Origin: Microvirga antarctica
GTDB taxonomy: Bacteria > Pseudomonadota > Alphaproteobacteria > Rhizobiales > Beijerinckiaceae
Length of the DNA: 64,000 nucleotides
Assembly: GCF_017921815.1 (NCBI RefSeq)
Contig: NZ_JAGEMM010000008.1
Coordinates: forward strand, 141,211 to 205,210
Reading direction: 5' to 3'
This document shows, piece by piece, positions 1 through 7,185 of this stretch. The translations under genes were made by a program, and so were the position numbers. The notes under the pieces are model-generated. The model had not been told where the DNA came from, searched no databases, and was given only the letters and a program-made list of their open reading frames with translations. The first letter of the stretch is position 1. Each line of letters begins with the position of its first letter.

Positions 1-2
1 AC

Positions 3-488
3 ATCGTCATCGGCGGGGCTGCGGGCGCGCTGCCGCCCATCGTTGGGCAGGCCGCTGTCGCCGGCTATGTCGGCTGGGAAAGCATTATCCTGTTCGCCAT
101 CATCTTCATCTGGACGCCACCCCATTTCTGGGCCCTGGCGCTGGTGAAATCGGCCGATTACGCCCGCGCCGGGATCCCGATGATGCCCAACGTCGCCGGT
201 CCCGACTCGACCCGTCGCCAGATCCTCGCCTACACGGTCGTTCTGGCGCCGCTGGGCCTCGCCCCGGTGGCGTTCGGCTTCGGTGGGCTCGCCTACGCGA
301 TCATCGCGACCATCGGCGGGCTCGGCATGCTGGCGCTCGCCTTCCAGGTGTTCCGCGTCCGGAAGGGCGAGGCGGCCATGCGCGTGGCGCAGCAGCTTTT
401 CGCCTTCTCGATCCTCTATCTTTTCCTGCTGTTTGCCACCCTGCTCGCCGAGCATGGGCTTGGGTTCTTCCGGCCGGTTTTCGGTTGA
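3..488 (+). CDS. ctaB: Protoheme IX farnesyltransferase, C-terminal part (5' end outside window)
   Basis: The reading frame is open from the left edge and lacks its start. The visible 161 residues are the second half of a UbiA-fold prenyltransferase that adds a farnesyl group to protoheme IX to make heme O, the precursor of heme A for cytochrome c oxidase. Seen: the family strings GGAAGALPP near the start, [13 protein letters not shown], and [14 protein letters not shown], followed by hydrophobic helices. It is followed 4 bp later by coxF, then ctaG and ctaE, the usual alphaproteobacterial cox order. Identity is secure; only the N-terminus is missing. Confidence 0.95.
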   Translation: MVIGGAAGALPPIVGQAAVAGYVGWESIILFAIIFIWTPPHFWALALVKSADYARAGIPMMPNVAGPDSTRRQILAYTVVLAPLGLAPVAFGFGGLAYAIIATIGGLGMLALAFQVFRVRKGEAAMRVAQQLFAFSILYLFLLFATLLAEHGLGFFRPVFG

Positions 489-492
489 TTCC

Positions 493-654
493 ATGAACAA
501 GCCCCTGCCCGCACGCCGCCTCAGCCCTGAAGAACAGAAACGCCGCCGCAAGCGGTCGCTCGCGCTGGCGCTCAGTCTCGGCGCCCTGGTGCTGCTGTTC
601 TACGTGGTCACGATCGCCAAGCTCGGCCCCGGCGTTCTGCAGCGGCCCTTGTGA
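493..654 (+). CDS. CoxF-like small membrane protein of the cytochrome oxidase cluster
   Basis: A 53-residue protein with a basic N-terminus (SPEEQKRRRKRS) and one transmembrane helix (about residues 24-44, ending FYVVTIAKLGPG). Short proteins of this form sit between ctaB and ctaG in many Hyphomicrobiales and are called CoxF; their role in oxidase assembly is presumed from location only. It starts 4 bp after ctaB and ends 7 bp before ctaG, so it is translated within the operon. Easily missed because of its length. Confidence 0.8.
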   Translation: MNKPLPARRLSPEEQKRRRKRSLALALSLGALVLLFYVVTIAKLGPGVLQRPL

Positions 655-661
655 GGTTCAG

Positions 662-1255
662 ATGACGGCTCCCGACCCGCTTCAACGCCAGATCCGCCGC
701 ACCGTCGTCGCCTGCGGGGCGATTGTGGTCTCGATGGCCGGCCTCGCCTATGCGTCGGTGCCGCTTTACGACCTGTTCTGCAAGGCCACGGGCTTTGGCG
801 GCACGCCGGTGCGCAGCGCCGAGAACACCTCGAACACGTCGGACCGGGTCATGTCGATCCGCTTCGACGCCAATGTGGTGCCGGGCCTGAACTGGGTCTT
901 CGCGCCCGAGCAGCCCGAGGTGAAGGTGAAGCTCGGCGAGACCACCACGGTGCTCTACAAGGTCACCAACAATGGCTCCAAGCCGACGACCGGGATTGCG
1001 ACCTACAACGTCCAGCCCGATCTCGTCGGCTCCTATTTTTCGAAGCTGGAATGCTTCTGCTTCACGGAGCAGACCCTGCAGCCCGGCGAGACCCTCGAAT
1101 CGGCCGTCGTCTTCTATGTCGACCCGCGCATTGCGCAGGATCCGGACGTGAAGGACATCGATTCGATCACCTTGTCCTACACCTACTTCCCGTCCAAGGG
1201 CGGGCAGCCGGTGGCCCAGGCGGCAACGCCGAAGGCGACGCAGATCGTCCGATAA
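662..1255 (+). CDS. ctaG: Cytochrome c oxidase assembly protein CtaG/Cox11
   Basis: A 197-residue copper chaperone that delivers copper to the CuB centre of cytochrome c oxidase subunit I. It has one N-terminal transmembrane anchor (about residues 14-33), a conserved Cys just after it (C40, in LYDLFC), and the copper-binding CFCF motif at residues 131-134 in an immunoglobulin-like periplasmic domain. Length is normal for the family. It lies in the ctaB-coxF-ctaG-ctaE order, and its product works on the enzyme whose subunit III is encoded next. Confidence 0.96.
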   Translation: MTAPDPLQRQIRRTVVACGAIVVSMAGLAYASVPLYDLFCKATGFGGTPVRSAENTSNTSDRVMSIRFDANVVPGLNWVFAPEQPEVKVKLGETTTVLYKVTNNGSKPTTGIATYNVQPDLVGSYFSKLECFCFTEQTLQPGETLESAVVFYVDPRIAQDPDVKDIDSITLSYTYFPSKGGQPVAQAATPKATQIVR

Positions 1256-1363
1256 CGGACGTGACAACCCCGGCGGAAACGCCGTAGAGCAGGTGGAGGA
1301 GAGATCGTCTGATCTTTCCGCCATCGACAGGCTCGAGCGTGACGATTTGGAGCGGATTCTTGT

Positions 1364-1404
1364 GGTTCGGATGTTCCATCCGACGACAAAGCGCTCTAAA
1401 GCGT
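1364..1404. repeat. Hairpin-rich intergenic element between ctaG and ctaE
   Basis: The 180-bp gap before ctaE contains a perfect short hairpin (7-bp arms TCGGATG/CATCCGA with a TTC loop, 1367-1383), followed by a second (CGCT-CTAA-AGCG, 1392-1403). The surrounding wording resembles the dispersed intergenic repeats common in Rhizobiales, but I found no second copy in this window, so membership of a repeat family is a guess. It could also be a processing or pausing element in the cox transcript. Confidence 0.35.
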
Positions 1405-1435
1405 TCACACCTTCGAGGCACGGAGACGAGACGAC

Positions 1436-2299
1436 ATGGCCGAGGCCCACGCCAAACATCACGATTACCACCTGGTGGACCCGAGCCCGTGGCCGCTCAT
1501 CGGCGCGATGAGCGCCTTTGTGATGGCATCGGGCTTCATCGTCTGGTGGAGGGGCATGGCGATCGCCGGGACCCATCCGGGCGCGTTCATCTTCGGCGCC
1601 GGTATCATCGGCGTGCTGTTCACCATGTTCAGCTGGTGGACCGACGTCATCAACGAGGCCAATAGCGGCGAATTCCACTCCCGCGTGGTCCAGCTCCACC
1701 ACCGCTACGGCATGATGCTCTTCATCGCCTCGGAGGTGATGTTCTTCGTGGCCTGGTTCTGGGCCTATTTCGACGCCGCGCTCTATGCCGGCGACCCGAT
1801 GCAGTACACCCGCCTCGAAAGCCTCGGCGGCGTCTGGCCGCCCAAGGGCCTCGAGACCTTCGATCCGTGGCACCTGCCGCTCCTCAACACCCTGATCCTG
1901 CTGACGTCCGGCACCACCGTCACCTGGGCGCACCATGCCCTGCTCGAGGGTCACCGCAAGGACGTCAAGATTGGTCTCTGGCTGACCATCGCGCTTGGGA
2001 TCATCTTCAGCTGCGTGCAGGCGATCGAGTACAGCCATGCGGGCTTCGGCTTCAAGGGCAACATTTACGGCGCCACCTTCTTCATGGCGACGGGCTTCCA
2101 CGGCGCCCACGTCATCATCGGCACCATCTTTCTGATCGTCTGCCTCCTGCGGATCTATCGGGGCGACTTCACGCCCAAGCAGCATCTCGGCTTCGAATTC
2201 GCCGCCTGGTACTGGCATTTCGTCGACGTGGTCTGGCTCTTCCTCTTCGCCGCCATCTACGTCTGGGGCTATGGCGGGCCCGTTGCCGGCGCCCACTAG
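1436..2299 (+). CDS. ctaE: Cytochrome c oxidase subunit III
   Basis: A 287-residue, seven-helix membrane subunit of the aa3-type cytochrome c oxidase. The family features are clear: a HxDYHLVDPSPWP-like start, SEVMFFVAWFWAYFD in the third helix, FHGAHVIIGT, and the C-terminal WYWHFVDVVWLFLF. It supports subunit I turnover and possibly the oxygen channel. It is followed by a strong intrinsic terminator, so it is probably the last gene of the ctaB-coxF-ctaG-ctaE transcript. Confidence 0.97.
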   Translation: MAEAHAKHHDYHLVDPSPWPLIGAMSAFVMASGFIVWWRGMAIAGTHPGAFIFGAGIIGVLFTMFSWWTDVINEANSGEFHSRVVQLHHRYGMMLFIASEVMFFVAWFWAYFDAALYAGDPMQYTRLESLGGVWPPKGLETFDPWHLPLLNTLILLTSGTTVTWAHHALLEGHRKDVKIGLWLTIALGIIFSCVQAIEYSHAGFGFKGNIYGATFFMATGFHGAHVIIGTIFLIVCLLRIYRGDFTPKQHLGFEFAAWYWHFVDVVWLFLFAAIYVWGYGGPVAGAH

Positions 2300-2329
2300 G
2301 CGCCGCTTCCCCATCAAACGATCGAGCGG

Positions 2330-2359
2330 GGGCGGCGAGAAGCCGCCCTTCGTTTTTTC
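2330..2359 (+). terminator. Rho-independent terminator after ctaE
   Basis: A perfect 7-bp GC stem (GGGCGGC, GAGAA loop, GCCGCCC; 2330-2348) is followed by TTCGTTTTTT. It is placed 30 bp after the ctaE stop, so the downstream DUF983/SURF1 genes probably have their own promoter or depend on read-through. Confidence 0.85.
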
Positions 2360-2413
2360 AGGCCTCGCCCCCATGTGAGGCCTCAAGCCTTTTCGCATAC
2401 CGGAGCACCTGCC

Positions 2414-2785
2414 GTGGCGCATGACATGCCTGCCGTCCCGCCCATCCTGACGGGCCTCAAGGGACGCTGCCCACGCTGCGGGAAGGGTCACATCTTCAAG
2501 GGCTTTTTGAGCATGCGCCCCTCCTGCGAGGTGTGCGGGCTCGATCTCACCTTCGCCGATACGGGCGACGGCCCGGCGTTTTTTGTGATGTCCATCGTCG
2601 GCATCATCGTGGTGGGTCTGGCCCTGTGGGTCGAATTCACCTTCGAGCCGGCGATCTGGCTTCATCTCGTCATGTGGTTTTCGCTCACCGCCATCCTCAG
2701 CCTCGGCCTCGTGCGCCCGCTGAAAGGCGTGCTGGCGGCCCTGCAATATCACCACAAGGCCGAGGAAGGGCGTTTCGAGAAGTGA
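2414..2785 (+). CDS. DUF983 family membrane protein
   Basis: A small inner-membrane protein of the DUF983 family, found next to oxidase assembly genes across alphaproteobacteria; its function is not established. Seen: an N-terminal zinc-ribbon-like pair of CxxC motifs (CPRCGKGH and CEVCGLDL), then two transmembrane helices. I chose the GTG at 2414 because GGAG lies 8 bases before it; an ATG at 2375 is possible but lacks a ribosome-binding site and lies right after the terminator. Its stop overlaps the SURF1 start (GTGA), implying translational coupling. Confidence 0.85.
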   Translation: MAHDMPAVPPILTGLKGRCPRCGKGHIFKGFLSMRPSCEVCGLDLTFADTGDGPAFFVMSIVGIIVVGLALWVEFTFEPAIWLHLVMWFSLTAILSLGLVRPLKGVLAALQYHHKAEEGRFEK

Positions 2786-3555
2786 CCTCCGCCTCGTCCC
2801 GCTGGCGTTCCCTGCTGGTGCCGGGCCTTGCGACCCTTGTGGCGCTGGCGATCCTGTGCACGCTCGGGATCTGGCAGTTGCAGCGCAAGGCATGGAAAGA
2901 GGATCTCATCGGGCAGATCGAATCGCGCGCTTATGGGGAAGCGGGCGAGATCCTGCCGCCGGAACGCTGGACCGCCTGGGATCCGGCGCGGGACGAATTC
3001 CGAAAGGTGCGGGTGAGCGGCACGCTGCTCAACGAACTGGAAACCCCCGTCTACGGCCTCGCGCCCGGGCAGCGCGGCGCGCCGGTTCAGGGCTTCTATC
3101 TGATGACGCCTTTGCGCCTCGCCTCCGGGTCCGTCGTCATGGTCAATCGCGGCTTTGTCCCCACGGAGCTGCGCGAGCCCTCGAGCCGGCCCGACAAGCC
3201 GCCTGAGAATCCGGTGACCGTGACCGGGCTGGTGCGCGCACCGGAAGAGCGCAACGCCTTCACGCCCACCGACGATCCGGCCCGCAAGAGCTGGTATTCG
3301 CGCGACCCGCAGGCCATCGCCCGCGCCAACGGCCTGGAGCGCGTCGCGCCGTTCTACATCGAGGCGGATGCGTCGCCCAATCCTGGCGGCTGGCCGAAGG
3401 GCGGTCAGACCCGGCTGGAATTGCCCAACAGCCATCTGCAATACGCCGTGACGTGGTTCGGCATCGGTCTCACGCTCATCGGCGTGTTTGGTGCCTTCGC
3501 GTTTCGACGGCTCAAGGGCCCGGTCGCCCCCTCCGACACTCCGGATTTTCGATAG
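2782..3555 (+). CDS. SURF1 family cytochrome oxidase biogenesis protein
   Basis: A 257-residue protein with the SURF1 layout: an N-terminal transmembrane helix (about 12-31) ending in GIWQLQRKAWKEDLI, a large periplasmic domain, and a C-terminal helix beginning near LQYAVTWFGIGL. SURF1 (Shy1) proteins help insert heme A into subunit I of the oxidase. The GTG start at 2782 overlaps the DUF983 stop by 4 bp. The open frame extends upstream inside DUF983, but that part has no family similarity and is read in the wrong frame. Confidence 0.93.
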   Translation: MTSASSRWRSLLVPGLATLVALAILCTLGIWQLQRKAWKEDLIGQIESRAYGEAGEILPPERWTAWDPARDEFRKVRVSGTLLNELETPVYGLAPGQRGAPVQGFYLMTPLRLASGSVVMVNRGFVPTELREPSSRPDKPPENPVTVTGLVRAPEERNAFTPTDDPARKSWYSRDPQAIARANGLERVAPFYIEADASPNPGGWPKGGQTRLELPNSHLQYAVTWFGIGLTLIGVFGAFAFRRLKGPVAPSDTPDFR

Positions 3556-3597
3556 GCTGATCGCCCCACCGGCCCCGCCTCGACTCGCTAAAATTAT

Positions 3598-3613
3598 TCA
3601 ACCTATCAGTTGA
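3598..3613. promoter_or_regulatory. Candidate ArsR-family operator, copy 1 (TCAAC-N6-GTTGA)
   Basis: A perfect inverted repeat with 5-bp arms and a 6-bp spacer lies 33 bp upstream of the proposed ATG of the ArsR gene. An identical arrangement recurs 40 bp downstream (centre to centre). Paired half-sites of this size suit a winged-helix dimer, so autorepression is the natural reading. Confidence 0.55.
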
Positions 3614-3637
3614 CTATTCCGTCCCTCGCCGTCATTC

Positions 3638-3653
3638 TCAACCACATGGTTGA
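3638..3653. promoter_or_regulatory. Candidate ArsR-family operator, copy 2 (TCAAC-N6-GTTGA)
   Basis: The second exact TCAAC-N6-GTTGA repeat, 40 bp from the first. Its spacer includes the ATG at 3646, so a bound regulator would cover the start of its own gene. The absence of a ribosome-binding site before 3646 raises the possibility of a leaderless transcript. Confidence 0.55.
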
Positions 3654-4005
3654 ATTACATGCCTCCCGGCTCGACGCCGTCTTCCACGCCCTCGGCGATG
3701 CCACCCGCCGCCGGATGCTGCGGGCCCTTGCCGACGGGGAGCGCAGTGTCGGCGATCTCGCCGCCCCCTTCGACATGTCGCTCGCCGCGGCCTCCAAGCA
3801 CGTCAAGGCACTGGAGCGCGCCGGGCTGATCCAGCGCCGGGTCATGGGCCGCACCCATGTCTGCCGGCTCCATGCGGCCGCTCTCTCGGAGGCGCATGCG
3901 TGGATCGGATTCTACGAGACGTTCTGGAGCAACCGCCTCGACATCCTCGAGGGCCTGCTCCGGGAGGAGACACCCCCCAACAGCAAAGGAGACGACCATG
4001 AATGA
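3646..4005 (+). CDS. ArsR-family transcriptional regulator
   Basis: A 119-residue winged-helix regulator. Seen: FHALGDATRRRMLRAL at the N-terminus and the recognition region MSLAAASKHVKALERAGLI, both typical of the ArsR subfamily that pairs with SRPBCC/AHSA1 proteins. There is no CxC metal site, so the signal is probably not a metal. I prefer the ATG at 3646 to a TTG at 3610; both lack a good ribosome-binding site. The gene overlaps the SRPBCC gene by 8 bp, forming a two-gene operon preceded by two matching operators. Confidence 0.88.
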   Translation: MVELHASRLDAVFHALGDATRRRMLRALADGERSVGDLAAPFDMSLAAASKHVKALERAGLIQRRVMGRTHVCRLHAAALSEAHAWIGFYETFWSNRLDILEGLLREETPPNSKGDDHE

Positions 4006-4528
4006 CGTTGCGACACTCAGCGATTACGGCGTTCAGACCGCGCCGGCCACGGTGCGGATCCAGCGCCTGCTGCCCGGCACCATGGAGCGGGTCTGGGCCT
4101 ACCTGACGCAAAGCGACCTGCGCCGTCAGTGGCTGGCCTCCGGGCCCATGGACCTGAAAGTCGGCGGCGCGATGGAGCTGGTCTGGCGCAATGACGACCT
4201 GAGCCCGCACCAGGAAACGCGGCCGCCGGGAATGGAGGCCGAACACAGCATGAAGAGCCACATTACGCGGATCGATCCCCCGCGTCTTTTGACCTTCGAC
4301 TGGAACAGCGGCGAGGTCACTTTCGAGCTCGAGCCCAAGGGAGGCGACGTCCTGCTCACCGTCACCCATCGCCGCCTGCCGGATCGGAATGCCCTGCTCA
4401 GCGTCAGCGCCGGCTGGCACGCCCATCTCGATGTCCTGGCCGCGCGCCTGGCAGACCGCGATCCCGGCCCCTTCTGGAGCGCCTGGACGCGGCTCCGCAC
4501 GGAATATGACGAGCGCCTCGCTCCGTAA
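3998..4528 (+). CDS. SRPBCC (AHSA1-like) family protein
   Basis: A 176-residue protein of the START/Bet v1-like fold (AHSA1 subfamily), which forms a hydrophobic cavity for an unknown ligand. Seen: an N-terminal RLLPGTMERVWAYLTQ helix and the LLTVTHRRLPD...GWHAHLDVL region typical of the group. The ATG at 3998 follows an AAAGGA ribosome-binding site and lies inside the end of the ArsR gene. ArsR and AHSA1 genes are very often co-transcribed; the biological substrate is usually unknown. Confidence 0.88.
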   Translation: MNDVATLSDYGVQTAPATVRIQRLLPGTMERVWAYLTQSDLRRQWLASGPMDLKVGGAMELVWRNDDLSPHQETRPPGMEAEHSMKSHITRIDPPRLLTFDWNSGEVTFELEPKGGDVLLTVTHRRLPDRNALLSVSAGWHAHLDVLAARLADRDPGPFWSAWTRLRTEYDERLAP

Positions 4529-4546
4529 CGACCACGAAACAGACCC

Positions 4547-4578
4547 GGCCGGCGCAAGGAACTCGCCCTGCGCCGGCC
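4547..4578. terminator. Bidirectional terminator between convergent genes
   Basis: A perfect 10-bp inverted repeat (GGCCGGCGCA/TGCGCCGGCC) with a 12-base loop fills the gap between the SRPBCC gene and the convergent membrane protein gene. There is no clear T-run on either side, so it may be a weak or Rho-assisted terminator. Confidence 0.6.
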
Positions 4579-4584
4579 AGCTCC

Positions 4585-4938
4585 TCAGAGCTGGAACAGC
4601 ACGAAGAAGCCGAAGCCGAGAATGACCATCCCGGCGCTGATGATCTTGGCGACGCCGAGATAGGCGAGCAGCCGATCCGATTGCGCGTGGTGCTCGGCCC
4701 GCTCGGCACGGCTCATGGCCTGCCGGGCCTTGAACTGCTCGGCATAGAGCGACGTGGTCATGTCACCGCTGGTGGCGCCGTCCTTCTCGATCTCGATCCG
4801 TTGCGCCATCAGGCCGACGAGAAGGCCTAGCACTCCCAGCCCCAGAAACCCCGCCACGGCAAAGACCACCACCAGGAGAAGGGCGATCGTCCCGACAAGG
4901 AACGGCAGCAGAATCCAGTCGATCCGCGTCATGCGCAT
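4585..4938 (-). CDS. Small membrane protein of unknown function
   Basis: A 117-residue protein with two hydrophobic helices near the N-terminus (about 10-48), a charged middle segment rich in Glu, Lys and Ala that could form a coiled coil (AEQFKARQAMSRAERAEHH), and a third helix at the C-terminus. I recognise no family. The ATG at 4938 (MRMTRIDW) is preceded by GGAGG with an 8-base spacing and is preferred over a longer frame reaching to 5184, whose extra N-terminus is low-complexity. Confidence 0.7.
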   Translation of the reverse strand: MRMTRIDWILLPFLVGTIALLLVVVFAVAGFLGLGVLGLLVGLMAQRIEIEKDGATSGDMTTSLYAEQFKARQAMSRAERAEHHAQSDRLLAYLGVAKIISAGMVILGFGFFVLFQL

Positions 4939-5093
4939 GGAAGTCGCCTCCACATCCCGATTGCCTGTCTGATCGGAATCTGTATCATTTTCCCCATGTT
5001 CGCGCTTGCCATGACGACCGCCCATCTCACCACGTGCCTTGCAGGGCGCGGGGGAGAAAGGTCGCGCGCCGTCTAGCGTGGACTTGCCCCCGA

Positions 5094-5140
5094 AGCCCTG
5101 CGGAGACGCGCAGGGCTCGCAGGGTCCGTGCCGTCTCCGC
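5094..5140 (+). promoter_or_regulatory. Two mutually exclusive hairpins in the GNAT leader
   Basis: Two perfect 9-bp inverted repeats overlap: AGCCCTGCG (5094-5102) with CGCAGGGCT (5109-5117), and GCGGAGACG (5100-5108) with CGTCTCCGC (5132-5140). Only one can form at a time, and the second ends 8 bases before the AAGGAG ribosome-binding site of the acetyltransferase gene. A regulatory role is inferred from geometry only. Confidence 0.35.
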
Positions 5141-5159
5141 CTCCTCAAGGAGAGACACC

Positions 5160-5696
5160 ATGGACCCGAAGCCCCCCTTGCCATCCCGATTGCCCGACCG
5201 ACAAGACGACGATTTGATCATCCGCGCCGCCGGGCCGGACGACAGTGACGGGCTGGCAAGCCTCGCCTGCCTGCCGGGCTACCGCTGGGGCACGCTGCGG
5301 CTGCCCTACCAGAGCCCGGCGCAGACGCGCGCGCTGATCGAGAAGCGCCCGGCGGGTAGCGTCTTCCTCATCGCCTTGCGGGGCGGCGAGGTCGTGGGAA
5401 GCGCGGGTCTTGACCCGCAATCGGGGCGCCGCGCCCACGCGGCTTCTCTCGGCATGGGCGTGCATGACGATCATCAGGGACGCGGCATCGGCTCGCGCCT
5501 GCTGGCAGCCCTTCTGGACGTCGCCGACGACTGGCTCAACCTGCGGCGAATCGAACTCACCGTCTTCGTCGACAATGCGCCCGCCCTCGCGCTCTACCGG
5601 CGCCACGGCTTCGACATCGAGGGCACGCTTGCCGATTACGCGTTTCGCGGGGGCGCCTTCGTCGATGCCTACACGATGGCGCGGCTCCGGCGCTGA
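5160..5696 (+). CDS. GNAT family N-acetyltransferase
   Basis: A 178-residue acetyltransferase of the GNAT fold. Seen: the acetyl-CoA loop motif VHDDHQGRGIGSRLL (motif A, Q/R-x-x-G-x-G), and the later region ALALYRRHGFDIEGTLADYAFRGG (motif B), as in ribosomal-protein or small-molecule acetyltransferases. The substrate cannot be told from sequence. The ATG at 5160 has an AAGGAG ribosome-binding site. It lies before thrC. Confidence 0.88.
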   Translation: MDPKPPLPSRLPDRQDDDLIIRAAGPDDSDGLASLACLPGYRWGTLRLPYQSPAQTRALIEKRPAGSVFLIALRGGEVVGSAGLDPQSGRRAHAASLGMGVHDDHQGRGIGSRLLAALLDVADDWLNLRRIELTVFVDNAPALALYRRHGFDIEGTLADYAFRGGAFVDAYTMARLRR

Positions 5697-5769
5697 GCGC
5701 CATCGTCCCTTAGTCCTTGTCCTTGCCGGTCGTGGCTCATAATGTCCGCGAAATTTCAGGAGATCTGAC

Positions 5770-7185
5770 GTGCTCCACGTTTCGACCCGGGGCGATGCCC
5801 CCGCGCTCGGTTTTTCCGACGCCCTGCTGGCCGGTCTGGCGCGGGACGGCGGCCTCTACATGCCCGAGCATTTCCCGACCCTCTCCGAGGCCACGATCCG
5901 CGGGTTTTCCGGCCTGCCGTATGCGGAGGTTGCCAAGGCCGTGCTCGGTCCGCTGATCGATGGCGACATTCCCGAGGCCGACCTCCATCGGATGATCGAC
6001 GAGGCCTATGCGGGCTTCCGGCATCCCGCGATCTGCCCGCTGGTGCAGCTCGACGACAATCTGTTCGCGCTCGAACTCTTCCACGGCCCCACGCTGGCGT
6101 TCAAGGACGTGGCGATGCAGCTGCTCGGCAGGCTGATGGACTATGTGCTGCGGGCACGCGGCATCCGCGCCACCATCGTCGGGGCCACGTCGGGCGATAC
6201 GGGTAGTGCCGCGGTCGACGCCTTCAAAGGGCTCGATCAGGTCGACATCTTCATCCTCTACCCGCATGGCCGCGTCTCGGACGTGCAGCGCCGGCAGATG
6301 ACGACGGTCACCTCGCCCAACGTCTACGCGTTGGCGGTCGAAGGCACTTTCGACGACTGCCAGTCCCTGGTGAAGGGCATGTTCAACCATGCGCGGTTCC
6401 GCGACGAGCTTCACCTGTCGGGGGTCAATTCCATCAACTGGGCGCGGGTGGCAGCCCAGGTGGTCTATTATTTCACGGCCGCGGTGGCGCTCGGCGCGCC
6501 CGACCGGCGGATCTCGTTTTCGGTCCCCACCGGCAATTTCGGCGACATCCTGGCCGGCTGGGTCGCCAAGCGCATGGGCCTGCCGATCGAGCGGCTGATG
6601 ATCGGCACCAATGCCAACGATATCCTGGCCCGCACGCTGGCCACCGGCTCCTACGAGATCCGTGGGGTCACGCCCACCGACTCGCCCTCCATGGATATCC
6701 AGATCTCGTCCAATTTCGAGCGGCTGCTGTTCGAGGCCTTCGGCCGGGATGCGGGCGCGGTGCGGGCCGCGATGGCGGGCCTGACGCAATCGAAATCCTT
6801 CACGATCCCCGAGACGCCCCTCAGCCGCATCCGGGCCGAGTTCTCCGCCAGCGCCGTCGACGAGGCGGGCGTCGCGGCCGAGATGGCCGAGACCTATGCG
6901 CAAACAGGCTACGTGCTCGATCCGCACAGCGCCGTCGGCACACGGGCGGCCCGCACGCTGCTCGCCGAACGGCCGGAGGTTCCGGTGATTGCGCTGGCGA
7001 CCGCCCACCCGGCCAAGTTTCCCGATGCGGTCGAGCGCGCCACCGGCCAGCGCCCTGCCCTGCCGCCGCATATGGCCGACCTGATGACGCGGGAGGAGCG
7101 GTTCACCGTCCTGCCCCTCGACCCGACGGCGGTCGAGGCCTTCATCCGCCAGCGTGCCCGGTCAGCCTCGGGCGTCGCGGCATGA
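5770..7185 (+). CDS. thrC: Threonine synthase
   Basis: A 471-residue pyridoxal-phosphate enzyme that converts O-phosphohomoserine to threonine. Seen: the N-terminal STRGDAPALGFSDALLAGLARDGGLYMPE, the PLP lysine in HGPTLAFKD (K112), and the glycine-rich phosphate loop GATSGDTGSAA. Length matches the gamma-proteobacterial/alphaproteobacterial type. It starts with GTG after AGGAG and overlaps the M16 peptidase gene by 4 bp (ATGA). The homoserine kinase that makes its substrate is encoded at 14127-15092. Confidence 0.97.
   Translation: MLHVSTRGDAPALGFSDALLAGLARDGGLYMPEHFPTLSEATIRGFSGLPYAEVAKAVLGPLIDGDIPEADLHRMIDEAYAGFRHPAICPLVQLDDNLFALELFHGPTLAFKDVAMQLLGRLMDYVLRARGIRATIVGATSGDTGSAAVDAFKGLDQVDIFILYPHGRVSDVQRRQMTTVTSPNVYALAVEGTFDDCQSLVKGMFNHARFRDELHLSGVNSINWARVAAQVVYYFTAAVALGAPDRRISFSVPTGNFGDILAGWVAKRMGLPIERLMIGTNANDILARTLATGSYEIRGVTPTDSPSMDIQISSNFERLLFEAFGRDAGAVRAAMAGLTQSKSFTIPETPLSRIRAEFSASAVDEAGVAAEMAETYAQTGYVLDPHSAVGTRAARTLLAERPEVPVIALATAHPAKFPDAVERATGQRPALPPHMADLMTREERFTVLPLDPTAVEAFIRQRARSASGVAA

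Noticed and set aside
608..2893. A 761-codon open frame on the minus strand opposite ctaG, ctaE, DUF983 and SURF1
   Set aside because: It covers four clear plus-strand genes; its length comes from GC-rich codon bias, and the protein has no family features.
3610..3645. TTG start 12 codons upstream for the ArsR gene
   Set aside because: No ribosome-binding site and it begins inside the first operator; the ATG at 3646 fits the family start.
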